Shown: in pieces, positions 46,113 through 58,001 of the stretch | How the letters are laid out: each line of letters begins with the position of its first letter | Numbering within the stretch: the stretch's first letter is position 1 | Source: Mesodorylaimus sp. YZB2_4 | Lineage: Eukaryota; Nematoda; Enoplea; Dorylaimida; Dorylaimidae | DNA length: 64,000 nucleotides | Reading direction: 5' to 3' | NCBI GenBank assembly: GCA_030248295.1 | Contig: JASANH010000626.1 | Location: 930,001-994,000, forward strand | Made by a program: the position numbers and the translations under genes | Notes under the pieces: model-generated | Databases searched by the model: none | What the model saw: only the letters and a program-made list of their open reading frames with translations | Told to the model about the DNA's origin: nothing

Positions 46113-47974
46113 ATGGATCGTGCCTCTGTGATCCTCGGACATTTGAAAGGGCGGTCGTCATCGGCGTCGTACCAGGCTACGAGCGGAAATGGTGCAGCGT
46201 CGGATCCACCATTCCTGAACTTTTCGGCAGTCTCGGGCATATCTGGCCCGAGGAAAGTGGTTACAGCAGAGCAACTACGATCGTATGATGAAAATGGATT
46301 TTTTGTGGTCAGAAAGTGCATTGCGCCTGAGAAGTTGGACAAGTACAGGTAGGGTGTGCACTTTCGACGAGGGGCATCGTTGTAGCCCCCCCCCCACGTT
46401 TGGTGGCTCATGACGAATGAGAGGAGACTGATGTCGTAGTTGGGGGGGGGGACATCAGACCCGTCGGGTTGATGGCACTCGAGATGTCCTGAAGCATAGC
46501 ATGATTTGTTCTGCGAAGGTTCGAATGGTAAGTGCTGTAGATGCATTCAGATGCTGAAGCGTAGGAAGCTAAAGCAACTTTAAAACTAAAATTCTGATCC
46601 CGACCGACCCCCCCCCCCCCCGAGTCGAAGGTTGCGGGTACAGTTGGGTGGGAGGGACTGATCGCGCGGGCTCTATTTGACTCTAGGTGAGGGCTTGATA
46701 GCAAGTCGACCGCGAATAAGGCTGGTTTGGATTTTAGGCGTCGATTCCAGCAAATATGTACGAAAGAAGTGCGCGTTGATGGCATGACGGTCATGAAAGA
46801 CGTGGCTATAGCGAAATCGGAATTTCTTCAAGGTGAACAAGCTGTGACCAAGATTCAGGATTTTCAATACGACGATGAATTGTTCGAGTATTGTTGCCTG
46901 CCCGAGGTGAGTCTCTTTATCCTCTGTGTGGAAATCTTTGGTGTAGTCGAGAGAAGGGCAGATGAAAGTAGTTGTTGGGTATGATATGTGAGGACGGGTT
47001 CAAAACCCATCTTCGCTGGCATGTTTTGAAGTCTCCGATCTGACACATAAGAATTCCAGGTTGTGGCCATCGTTAAGGACATGATCGGGCCGAATGTGAT
47101 GGCCATGCATACCATGTTGATCAACAAGCCACCCGATCCGGGCACGATGACCAGTCGGCACCCGATGCATCAGGACCTGCATTACTTCCCTTTCCGGCCA
47201 GCCGACAGGATCATCTGCGCCTGGACAGCAATGGAGCCCGTCAACAGAGAGAACGGGTGTCTGGTGGTCATTCCGGGGACGCATAAGGGCCACCTTCTTC
47301 CGCACGTCTATCCGGAGTGGGAGGTAAGTTGGGGCGTGTACAGTATGCCAGGAGATCTGCTAGCAAAGGGCTCCTTTTCAGGGTGGTGTGAATAAAATGT
47401 ATCACGGCATACAGAACTTCGATCCGTCCATGCCTCGTGTGCACTTGGAAATGGGGACTGGAGACACAGTGTTCTTCCATCCGCTGCTGGTGCATGGTTC
47501 GGGTGCCAATAGAACTAACGGATTTCGAAAGGTAGGCAAGCTTTCTGTGAGAGTAAGGAGATTTTATCATGCTCCATCGCCTCTCACACTGGGTGCCCAC
47601 TTATACTAGCGGGTGTTAAGATGAATCATTTTGTGTCCGTTTACCCTCGAGTGGCCAACATAGGTCTCATCTACACTGGGTGGGCAGACACTGAACAGAC
47701 ACAGTAGTTGAGCAGCGCTTTGGGTCGTCCATCCCCAGAACTTCAGTGAGCATCTCGTATCAGCTATGTTACCTCTGCTCAGGCTATTTCGTGTCATTAC
47801 GCGGCTTCTGAATGCTACTACATCGACGTTCGTGGAACGAGCCAGGAAAATATCAACAACGAAGTGTTAGAACTCGCCAGGAAACGTGTTGGAGAGAACG
47901 TGCAAGGTCTGACCTACGACGACATATGGCGTTACCGTGCTCGTTTGGTGGCTGGCGAACAAGTTAACTTGTGA
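46113..47974 (+). CDS. PHYH: Phytanoyl-CoA 2-hydroxylase, peroxisomal
   Basis: Five exons, 46113-46348, 46738-46906, 47060-47323, 47382-47531 and 47783-47974, encode 336 aa (human 338). The enzyme is an Fe(II)/2-oxoglutarate dioxygenase that starts alpha-oxidation of phytanoyl-CoA. The iron ligands are in [12 protein letters not shown] (HxD) and [11 protein letters not shown] (distal His), with the oxoglutarate Arg in GFRKAISCH. Other signatures are [28 protein letters not shown] and [13 protein letters not shown]. An N-terminal RASVILGHL fits a peroxisomal PTS2 signal except for Ala at position 2; human PHYH has RLQIVLGHL at the same place. Intron 1 has three homopolymeric C/G runs of 10-14 bp. 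Last gene of the operon-like run. Confidence 0.95.
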
Positions 47975-48881
47975 TTATGGGCCTTGTTTGGATTGTTTTT
48001 TACCATCGTTGTTTTGTAATCTTGTTCTGATGCTATTCAACTTGTGATTGGCCCTGAGTTAGCTGTGATGTGTGATATGGGTATGAAGGGTACGCTGTGA
48101 CGTCAGACCTGTATTTTTCTGATAGAGGTCCCCCCTTACTCCAGTCACAGGCTGGACCTGATTTGAGGGCCAACCATAGACGTAATATTCTTCTGCGGTT
48201 GCTCGCGTCCGCCTGATTGGCAAACGCTTCCCAAAAACTCCAATTCGGCCTCACTAGGAGGGTGAGCCGAAGTTGACACGTACCAGTCAACGTTGGGTAA
48301 TTAACCAACAATATGCTCGTCAAGTTGAAATGACTAAGGACATTGAAACCTAATGTGAGCAGGTTGAGTCTGATGTCTATCGATTGGAACACGCCTCATG
48401 GTCAGATGCTGTTGTAGTTATTTACATGGGGTGGTGTGTGAGTCATAACAAGGTGTTCATGCATACGCTTCGAAGATATTTGACGATGCGAAGGACACTC
48501 GCTTAGACAATTTCGAATATTTATTTTAGATTTGATGGAAAACTGACGAGAGCATTCCCAGCCTGCACTTTATGCATGGCATCGCTTGTCCTCGGCTCGT
48601 TCGTGTTTGGCTCAACCGACCACACTGTTTGCTGCACCGCCCATAAACACTTACCTGGTATAATCGCCTCAAATATACTTTATCCGAGTAGTGTGGGGTA
48701 GCTACAGTACGGTACTATGTGCATGGCCACTCTGTCATGATGCTTTGAATGGAGAAGAGGACGCAGACTGGAGGAAACTATGTATGCTAAGTTGGTGAAT
48801 TCCCTACACTGCAAGTGTGCCTGAACAATTTTGAAAAGTGCACTTATCACTCATAAGAGAGCGTCGATGCCAAAAGGTGTT

Positions 48882-48920
48882 GTACCTCAAATAGTTTCCC
48901 CGGGGAGTTATTTGAGGTAC
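48882..48920. repeat. 39-bp palindrome / hairpin
   Basis: Arms GTACCTCAAATA and TATTTGAGGTAC are perfectly complementary over 12 bp. The 15-bp centre (GTTTCCCCGGGGAGT) is itself nearly self-complementary. Confidence 0.7.
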
Positions 48921-50089
48921 ATGTACACTGTACCACCAGCATCAGCATATTCTGTGCCTGACGAGGAAGGACGGAATTGCATATTGTGTATTGGGGACGC
49001 TATAAATCTAGTGCCAACTCAGAGCACACAGTACTGGCCCAAAGAATTTGTGATGTAGCCAGCGCGGGGGGACTGCTAGCCCGCCAGACCACGAACTGGA
49101 CCTTTCATGACCCTCTCCTCCTTCGTGGTGCTGATATTATTCGGAAATAAAAAGTAGCTTCTGCTTGAACACGTTTCCCAGTCGACAGTCCACAGCCATC
49201 CCTGCCATATTTGGCCACTGTGTCTATTGACTGGTCTAAAAGGTGTTTGTCTGTCGTGACAAACTTTTTTGGAATATAATAGTCACACAAAGCAAAACAC
49301 GCAAGCGGACATCTTGACCGCATCGCACGGTTATCAGCAAAACTACCACACACGAAAAGGAACATGGGCGGCAGGGCGTTGTCAATGCCCCTGGGTTTTT
49401 CCCAGCACTTTTTATCAGCATTTCAACTTTTAAGTGGAGCAATGTGTGCACAGTGTGTGCATTACTTGCTTCGTGCGACTATTTCATTTCTAATTTAACA
49501 AAGAAGTACTCTAGTTCGTGTCAGACTGAATACGGTAATTGATCTGGCGGGCCGACCGTAGAGTATCTTGTTAGCCAGCCAAGAAATACGAGAATCGTGG
49601 AACAATGTGTCGATTTGCTGCTGCTTGAAACGCCACTCCATGAGCCAGTTTAGTGCGCTGAGGGAAACAGAAGCAACAGTGCATTACAGAACGCATTATG
49701 GGGACGCATCACTACTTAAAGTAGTAAGCGTAAGTAGTTGGCTGGAGATAGAATCCTCTTTTCCTGATCAATTTGCCATCGATCGGTCCCAATCAGCCAA
49801 TCACAGACCACCATCTCCACCCACCCACCAACCGATCGAGCGCCGACGTTACCCCTAGCAAGAGAATCGCCTCGCCCTCCCATCCATCAGCCGGATCGGC
49901 CCTCGATCGATAGTCGCTGGACACCATATTTTTCTGACAGGGAATACTGCATTCCGGCCACTTTACGCTGCCTTCGCTAGTCCACTGCTCTATTGACACT
50001 TTACACTGCCCTGGTAGCCAGTACATAAGCACGCTGCTGGCCGTGTCCTGTCATTCCGATTGACTGCTCGTTCACGAATGATGGTCTTG

Positions 50090-50235
50090 GCTGCACAAAT
50101 GTGGGTCTCGTTGCCCACGCCTGTCAGTCCGTTGCCATCGCCAGTGAGCCAGTTGCCAGCGAATGTGGGTCTTGTTGCCCACGCCGGCTGGTCTCGTTGC
50201 AGTCGCCCACGAATGTTGGTCTCGGCCAACGCCAG
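50090..50235 (+). repeat. Imperfect tandem repeat, GTGGGTCTYGTTGCCCACGCC units
   Basis: Units such as AATGTGGGTCTCGTTGCCCA at 50098 and AATGTGGGTCTTGTTGCCCA at 50162 recur. Partial units are CGCCAGTGAGCCAGTTGCCA and GAATGTTGGTCTCGGCCAA. Confidence 0.5.
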
Positions 50236-50440
50236 ATGGGTCTGTGTATCGGAATGGCTGCGATGTGACGACCTCCCCGTGGTGCAGCTGGAAACTGGTC
50301 TCCCCGATCAGGCCAACGTCACACAAGAAAGAAAAGTCGATTGCAACGAGCGACGGACGAGACCACGGACGGGGGCGAACTGCTGAGTGAGCATCGTTTA
50401 CTTAGTAGACTGACTCCTTAGCGGACTCCTTAACTTTCAG

Positions 50441-50791
50441 GCCCGACTTCCGATGCGAGTGGCATATGTCTGGATGATCGGGCCGGAGAAGATGGTCTCG
50501 TTGGATTGATCTCCAACGTGCTGGCCGACAATGACGGACTCGGTGAGGTGAGTTTGGTCCTCTTGCACTCCCTTCCGCTTCTACGCCTTTCAAAATCGAT
50601 CTTGCTTTTCAGGTATCAAACCTCAAGTCTCGCACGATGCGTTGGTGCGTCACAACGAGAACCCGAGCAGTCAAGCAGCGAATACAGACAAGAGTGAATC
50701 TGCGTACATGGCCAAACCAAACGATGAGTCAAGCTCCAACTCTGCCGTCGACCAATGGGCGTCTTGGACGAAGTCGCGATCGTCGGTGTGA
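50441..50791 (+). CDS. Unrecognised two-exon C-terminal gene fragment
   Basis: Exon 50441-50542 follows a good TTTCAG acceptor and joins 50613-50791 (donor GTGAGG, acceptor TTTTCAG) in an open phase. It would encode about 93 aa ending in a stop. The peptide is acidic and Ser/Asn/Asp-rich (GLVGLISNVLADNDGLG, then NPSSQAANTDKSESAY) and ends KSRSSV, a possible class I PDZ-binding tail. Upstream exons were not found; the first exon must complete a split codon, so more coding sequence is expected 5'. I do not recognise it. It could be the end of a real gene or a chance join. Confidence 0.35.
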
Positions 50792-51810
50792 CATCCAGTG
50801 ATCTCGATCGTGACAACTTGTGTACGGCGTATCATGGCTTATATTGATCATGGCCTTGTATGTGGTGGCTGCTGGGTTCCAAGGAGAAGTGGGGGGTCAT
50901 GGGAGCGACGAGATGACGATTCCGTGCCTTAAGAAGCATGTTAGCAAGCGAAATCATGTCGATGCCATGACATAGGTTACATGCAGTCTCGAGTCATTCA
51001 TGGTAGTGAGCGTCACAGGGCTTGCAGAATGGGGCGACTAAAGCGTAACATACCTTGATCTAGTGTAGTGTGGGATTGCTTAAGCAGTTGTTGTGCTCGT
51101 AAGGTTTTCTCTGATGCTGCGCTATCGACTGTGAGCGTCCTTGAATGGTATCGTTGTAAATCCTCGTTTGTTATCCTGGGGTTAACATCACACGGCATTA
51201 GGCGCGAGCTGCCAGATGGTACCTCTTACTTCCTTACTTGCAAGCCCACCCCTTCTTCTCATTGCCTTCTCAGTCAACTCACCCTCTCGGCAGGGGTCTG
51301 TTTTGCAATACATCACCCTGGCTATACTCAGTGCCATTGACTTACCACTAACCGCCTCCTGACTTCCAAACTAGGGTGAAGTAGGCAGGGCGGGGTCGGG
51401 CGAAAAAGGGTGGATCTGGATGGTCTTGTATGTTTCCTGTGTATCAGAATGCTGTTTTACCAGGGACTTATTGAGCACAATGTGTTGGTGCTTCGCATCG
51501 ACGAGTCGACCCAGCTTACAGTTCTCGGCCGCGGAAGCGAAAGCGACAGTACAATACTGCGAAGTCCATCACGACAATTGGGTCACTTCACACTGCGGGG
51601 AAATTGAGCACATAGCTAATCAATGCAGCAGTAGGCGAGGTCTTATTTCGCAGTGCGGTCAGCGGGCCGTGGATAAAGACAGTGAGAAAACGGCACCGTC
51701 TTCATCGATCCCTGACCTGCACTGCGACAGTCGCCACAATTAAATTTGTATCTCATTCTGTAAATGGTCCCTGACTCTTTTGTCGTGCTGAATGATTTTC
51801 TCATCATTAG

Positions 51811-51887
51811 GTCTGAACGGTTTTTATCAGTTCAGTGGCATGCGAGGCGTTGTTGGTGCTGTCGACGGCTGTCAGGCCCAGCCCTAG
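51811..51887 (+). pseudogene. PIF/Harbinger-type transposase fragment
   Basis: In one frame (from 51813) it reads LNGFYQFSGMRGVVGAVDGC, resembling the first catalytic block (F-x-x-VVGAIDGTH) of Harbinger DDE transposases, then hits a stop. It is a short degraded relic. Confidence 0.35.
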
Positions 51888-51969
51888 CATTCAGCGGGGT
51901 GCAAAACTGCAAAGAGGGGTGAGTGACTTCGAAGATGATAAAATTAGGGATGAGAACAATTTGGCTGTG

Positions 51970-52139
51970 GGCACCGCTGGCTCGGTGGTGCGCGCGACAG
52001 CCTGAGTAAGGGATCTCGGGTTCGAGCCCTGCCCCGGGTTTCTTCTCCGCTAGCAAGTAAAAATGGGTTACTCCGACCTCATCAGAGTGCACCGATAGTT
52101 CGGGGAAGTGCAGAAGTAGCTTTAGCTTTAGTAGCTTAG
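51970..52139 (+). mobile_element. Second-family tRNA-like SINE candidate
   Basis: GCTGGCTCGGTGGTGCG (box A-like) is followed 32 bp later by GGGTTCGAGCCC (box B) and ends in AGCTTTAGCTTTAGTAGC. The length and simple-repeat tail suggest a SINE rather than a functional tRNA. Confidence 0.5.
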
Positions 52140-54369
52140 TTATGCATACTTTTCGCAAGCACTACACTATGTGAAAAACAAATTTGATTCTGACGAAAAA
52201 TCTGTAATAATGGAGAGATGGCAGAGATGAAATCTTTGGTCTTAGAAATCATGTTTCAATGGCAGAACAGATACAGCGGGGAAGGAGCCCGGTCGTGCCC
52301 ACCTGCCTAGGAGCTATAAAAAGGTCCAGGATGTGGTGTGGTGTGGTTGATGGTGTGGCTAGGGGTGTGTTGATGGTACCAGTGCTTCTCAAGCTGCTGC
52401 GTCTTAGACTTTTTTGCGTGTACGAGTGCCACACTTTCGTGTTGTACGAAAGGAGTGAGACCTCCTCTGTCAGCTTTCATGCCCGATTCGTGAGTACTGC
52501 AGCGGAGGAGTGTAGCTGGAAGAAACGATATACTCCCTAAGCCTGACCTTGGTCCTTGGTCATGCGTGTTTTCTTGCCAAGCATACAGTATTCCAAAATC
52601 ATGTCAAGGACTCAAGAACTTGCCGCTTCTTCAGCTGAGCTTGCCGAAAAGCTATTGGGTAAATCTTACAAGAACAAGGTATAAAAGGGGTATCAACCTT
52701 TTCACTTCTCCAGCATCAATGGTGTCACAAAGTCTGTCTACTCGCAAAACCACTTTCCACGAACGCGCATGACTGGCAGACTGCCATCACGTCTCGCTTG
52801 CCTTGATCAGCCTGCTCAAACCGATGCCAGTTTGAATGTTCGTTCGATGAGCAGATAGCGTGCGTCATAGTCTGCATTCCGGTCTGCTGATAACCAGGGT
52901 GTTGTTGGCCTTGGTTGACGCAATGTGTACCAGTTTCATTGCTCGAGCAGCGTGGGCTGCCATTCGTCACTGCCGCCAAGTCGTATGTTTGCGCAGTCCA
53001 GTCATAAAAGAAGGTGGCGTGATTCTTCCTCCATAAGAGGGGGGGGGTAGTCTGCTCCACGTGGCCGCCTTCTACACACACGTGGCAAGTTGGATCGAGT
53101 CCAACCAATTGAAGACTCGACGGCCAGACGGGCGCGCCGTGCTCGTTTTCAACACGGCCTCACTCATTCTTTGATCAACACGTCGCAGCGGACGGTGGCA
53201 TCCATAGATTGCCTGCATACGCCCTAATCCCCGCATTGTTGATTCGTCGAGGCAGCCGCTAGAATTCAACCAAAGGTAAAAGTCTTTCAGTTTAAATCTT
53301 TCACAAATTTGAAATTTTTAAATTTTAGTAACTCGATCAAAAATCGATTGTTTGATTGATTGATCGATCGCTTTATTTGTCCGTGTACCAAATCGAGCAT
53401 CATACTGGAATCTGGTAAGATGTTTTCAAATGTTTATTAAGGTGGCCTCAAAAACGTTTTTGCAAAGTTAACTGGAGCATATTTTCTAAAGTAGAGGGTC
53501 TGTGTGTCACCTGGTGGCGAACAGTCATTTGTCTGAGAGGGGACTGGTCTGCTTAGGGTGTGTATTTGAATTTGCATTGTGAAAGTGGCGTGTTTTGACA
53601 TGTTTGAAATGGGAGGGTCTAGTAAACATACTCGCGTGACAAAACGCACGTACTATATGAGGCCTTTTTTTGTGCGAAAACATCCATCATTTTCTAACAT
53701 TTCCATTTATGGAGTAGTCTGGGTCCGTGCGGGGCGGGAAGGTGGTGGGTTGTTTGTAGTGATAGCAAGGGTTATCATCGTCTTTGACCTCATCGAGACT
53801 AGGTAGCTCTTCTTCAGGTCATCGGTCTGCCGCATTCGACCATCAATCTTGGGTGGTGGCCGATAAAACTGTGGCTTTATGTTTAGTTTGTGGCAGGACT
53901 GGACTTTGTACATAGACACGGGCGGGAGGGAGACAGGTTTGATTGCCAGAAGACGGGACTCCCCCTTCGTTGAGCAACGGAACCGGAGACGGGCATCTCA
54001 TTTGGCTGTGTGCCTGGAGGATCCGGTGATAGTGCCGGACGCGAGTGCTTTCCACGGAATGCTATTCTTGGTTTAGACATGGTGACGTGGGTCGTGGGGT
54101 GGCGAGCAGAAATAGATAAGGGCAGGGCGGATAATGAGAAATGCGTGGACCTGTTTTCGTAACATAGTGCATGTTATTTGATTAGACTGACTAATGATGA
54201 ATAAGTTTTCCATTTTTGATGCAAGTTATGGCCAAGTTTTGTGAAGCTGTTCGTTGAACTGGTCGTCAGATAAACACCGCGTAGATGGCAGGCTAGTCAG
54301 TGCTATGAATTTGGTAGCTGCGATGTACAAGCCTTGGAGTTGGTTTCAGAATCTGCTCATCAAACACAA
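52140..54369. other. Intergenic upstream of ACSL, no certain gene
   Basis: 2.2 kb with only short frames. A short run of 9 G lies at 53039-53047. A cis-spliced N-terminal ACSL exon encoding the usual membrane anchor could lie here, but I could not identify it. Confidence 0.35.
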
Positions 54370-57300
54370 ATGGTTGGAACCGCGGGTTCGTTCACGCTCA
54401 ATCATTATTCGGAGTCGCCGAATGGCACGCAATTTAAAGGTGCCATTAAGATCAAACCAATGATCGATTTACATAATCAAACTGTGGAAATCTCCGTAAG
54501 TCATCTTTTTGACCTACACTTTGAACTTAGGTGAATGTTTTCACAGTTTTCACTCAGGAATGTTATATCCGCCTGACGGTACAGTACCTCCGGGTCCCGA
54601 CCTTGCACTCTCAACAGCACAATAGCAGGCGCCTCCAAAAAACCAGTTCCTACCGAATGTTGCTAAGCTCAAAGTAGAAAGTCCAAGGGGTAGAAAAATA
54701 TGGGTACTACGTGAAGAAGGGTGGAAAGGGTTTTCGATTGTTTCTCGAGCCTTTTTCTTATCGAGTAGGGGCGCCTTGTTTGTTCAGCAAATCCAGTCTG
54801 GGCGGCGTGCCCGCCTGGCAAAGAGACAACAGGTATCGCCTGTCGCCCTTTGACCCTGGCCGGATCTCTTTGATATATTGGCCTGCTTGTTTGCACATCG
54901 ATCACCAACCAGTGCAGCAACTGGCCAGGCGGAACGAGCTGAAACGAGCGACATTGATTAATTGTAACACAATGAACCATCCGCTCGAGCGCGCCTGGCC
55001 TCGGGCTGGTCTTACCTGTTGGCTGAGGGTGGAGATTAAGTGCAAGGAATGGGCTATTTATAATTGACCACAGGCCACTCGTTATCGTCCAACAATCTCA
55101 ATGGTTTGTTTTTGTCTTTTTTAGAAAGACGATCGCGCACGCGTGTCAAAACTGGTCGGCGAGAAAGGCGAACTGCGTCAGCGATTGTTCGACGATGCCA
55201 AGACGTTATACGAAGGATTTCGACGAGGAGCTCGAGAATCGCGGAACGGAGATTGTCTCGGATACAGAGCGACCGATGCCGATGGCAAGGCAGGTCCGTA
55301 TCGATGGCTGCGGTACGACGAGGTGATCCGTCGAAGCGAGAATGTGGCACGCGGGTTCCTGGAGAAGGGATTGGCCGTGGGACAGTCTACCTTCGTCGGG
55401 TTGTATGCTCAGAATCGGCCGGAAGTAAGCAAAGATTGCTTGGAAGATTTGAAAATAGTCATGCCCTTTTTCATTTTAGTGGGTCATTTCGGAGCAGGCG
55501 TGCTATTACTACTCGATGGTCGTGGTGCCATTGTACGACACGCTCGGCCCGGATGCTTGCTCGTACATTATCAATCAAGGTAAGCATTGGTTACATATCT
55601 AGTCCATCAGTATATCCCAATTACGATTCTTTTCAGCCGATATTCAGCTGGTTGTTGTGGACAAATCGAAAAAAGCCGAGTCCCTTTTGAAGGCGCACGA
55701 CAAGTGCCCGTCACTTCGCGTTTTGGTTCTTCTCGAAACGCCCGACGCCAGTTTGAACAATCAAGCGGAGCAACTGGGCATCGACGTATTGACCTTCTCC
55801 CAACTCGAACAAATGGGCTCGCAAGCTGCTGGCAGATCGCCTCAAGCATTGCCTCCGGGTGCTGAGGATCTGTGCACGATTTCGTACACGAGCGGGACGA
55901 CTGGGTTGCCCAAAGGGGTCATGCTCACTCATGGCAATATCGTGGCCGACAGCACGGGTCTGGCTGTCTTGAAGTACGCCATGTTGAATGCGAACGATGT
56001 CATGATCTCGTTTCTTCCACTGGCGCACATGTTCGAACGGATGCTGGAAGCGGTCATCTTCATGGTCGGTGCTCGGGTTGGATTCTTTCAAGGCGATATC
56101 AAATTGTTGACGGAAGACATCAAGGAATTGCAGCCGACTGTCATGCCAGTCGTCCCCCGTTTGCTCAATCGCATATACGACAAGGTCATGCAAGAAGCCC
56201 ACAAAAGCTTACTGAAAAAGTGCTTGATCGAAAAAGCCATCAGATCGAAAGCCAAGGATTTGAAGAAGTGAGTTGAGTGGGTACCCGTAGTGTATGGTCG
56301 GGTTTCAAGGCCTTCGGTGCGCCTATCAACATTTATCATGTGCGGATCCGTTTTCAGGGCGATCGTTACCAATAATTCGATTTGGGATAAGATTGTTTTC
56401 AAGCGTATTCGCGAGGGCATGGGTGGACGGGTGCGTTTGATGGTCACTGGCAGCGCTCCGTTGTCCGAAGAAGTTCTGACCTTCATTCGCGCCGCCATGG
56501 GGTGCATCGTCTTGGAAGGATATGGTCAAACTGAGTGCGTGGCCGCTTGCACTGTGACCATGGAAGGCGATCATGCTCCTGGTAAGCCGAGTGATATCCA
56601 CTGATGGCGAGTGTGAGATGTATTGTGCCCTGCTTTAGGCCACGTTGGTCCACCAATTCCGTGCTGCCAGATCAAACTGGCCGATGTGCCCGACATGAAT
56701 TACTACGCGCGCGATGGTGTTGGTGAAGTGTGTATCAAGGGATACAACGTGTTCCAAGGTTACTACAAGGATCCAGAAAAGACGGCCGAAGCGTTGGACG
56801 AGGATGGGTGGCTGCACACGGGCGATGTTGGCAAATGGACGCCCGAGGGAACCATCAAGTTGGTCGATCGGAAAAAGCATATTTTCAAGTTGGCACAAGT
56901 AAGGTTTTTAGTGGATGAAGCTTTTGAAAAGATGCCAAATGTGTTTTTTCAGGGCGAATACATCGCTCCAGAGAAGATCGAGAACGTGTACCAGAAAAGT
57001 CGATTCGTTGGTCAAGTGTACGTTCACGGAGAAAGCTTGAAGTCGTGCCTCGTGGCTGTCGTGTCACCCGATCCAGAAGTTCTGCCGCAATTCGCCGAAA
57101 AGGAATTCGGTCTATCGGCAACGATGGCCGAGTTGTGCAGTAACGAGGTGAGTGTGTGGCTGGCATTGGTTTGGGGCAGCAACCTGTGGGTCCCTGATGG
57201 CCAAAATGTGAACTCGCTCTCTCGATTTCAGAAAATCAAGAAACTAATTTTGGATGACATGCTGGCGGAAGGCAAGAAGGGTGGTCTGCATTCATTCGAG

Positions 57301-57441
57301 CAAGTCAAAGACATCCATTTGCACCCCGAACCATTCACGATCGAAGCGGGTCTGCTGACACCGACACTGAAGGCCAAACGGGCCGCCATCAAAGATTATT
57401 TCAAGGAGCACCTGGAGCGTATGTATCGTCACTTGGACTAG
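54370..57441 (+). CDS. ACSL: Long-chain fatty acid-CoA ligase (ACSL1/5/6 type)
   Basis: Eight exons, 54370-54495, 55125-55424, 55480-55579, 55637-56267, 56358-56581, 56639-56898, 56953-57147 and 57232-57441, encode 681 aa. The enzyme makes acyl-CoA from long-chain fatty acid, ATP and CoA. Adenylate-forming motifs are in order: AQNRPEWVISEQ, P-loop ISYTSGTTGLPKG, SFLPLAHMFER, VMPVVPRLLNRIYD, VTGSAPLSEEV, GYGQTECVA, GWLHTGDVGKW and the fatty acid/linker segment DRKKHIFKLAQGEYIAPEKI. FFQGD and LKPFEQ-like LHSFEQVK are ACSL1-group features. The chosen ATG lies 20 bp after TTGGTTTCAG, a candidate trans-splice acceptor; the N-terminal membrane helix of vertebrate ACSL1 is then absent. An upstream cis exon is the alternative. 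Confidence 0.93.
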
Positions 57442-57745
57442 ACCCGCGACACAGAGTTGCGCAAGGCGACGTATTAGAAGAGCGCGCAGAAATTTATTTG
57501 AGTCTAATTTTCAGAAATTTCCTTTTTTCTGACATGGTTTGGTCTCGTGTGCATTGGACCCCCTAATCATCGTTGTGTAAGCTGCCACTGTTGTATCACT
57601 TACATGTTTTCCACGTTATACTCATGACATTTATGAGTTGTGCATTGAATTGACTGTGCTTCGATGCCAATAACATTGAGTTTAGTTGATAGCTTTGTGT
57701 GTGTAGCTGCGGACGTTGCTGTTGATTTGGGCTTACACCGATGAA

Positions 57746-57751
57746 AATAAA
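57746..57751 (+). terminator. Poly(A) signal AATAAA downstream of ACSL
   Basis: AATAAA occurs 305 bp after the ACSL stop and 251 bp before the METAP1 start. Confidence 0.5.
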
Positions 57752-58001
57752 GTTGAGTAAGAAATATTAATTGACTGGGCGAAATGGGAGTGGACGCCAT
57801 GGCCGCACGTAAATTAGTCAATAGAACGCACAATTTGAATTAACTCCCGCGTAAACTTGTGATGCTCAGGCTCGTGTCATTTATGACAGGGCTGTGCGCA
57901 ATTATTTTATTTTATTTGGTGCCTCTGGGGTTTTGCAAGTTTCCGTGTTTGGTTTTTGGTTTCTCTATTACGAAGATTTGTAAGTTTTTGGTTTCATAAG
58001 A

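Larger units (their letters stand above)
47975..50440. other. Repeat-rich intergenic region, no certain gene
   Basis: 2.5 kb without a recognisable coding domain. It contains the palindrome at 48882-48920 and the imperfect tandem repeat near 50.1 kb. Undetected upstream exons of the gene ending at 50791 could lie here. Confidence 0.4.

Noticed and set aside
52259-52540. 93-aa plus-strand frame as a gene
   Set aside because: There is no domain, signal peptide or splice context; it lies in repeat-rich sequence.
54711-55067. 118-aa frame upstream of ACSL exon 2 as a separate gene
   Set aside because: It lies within ACSL intron 1, ends just before the exon 2 acceptor and shows no domain.
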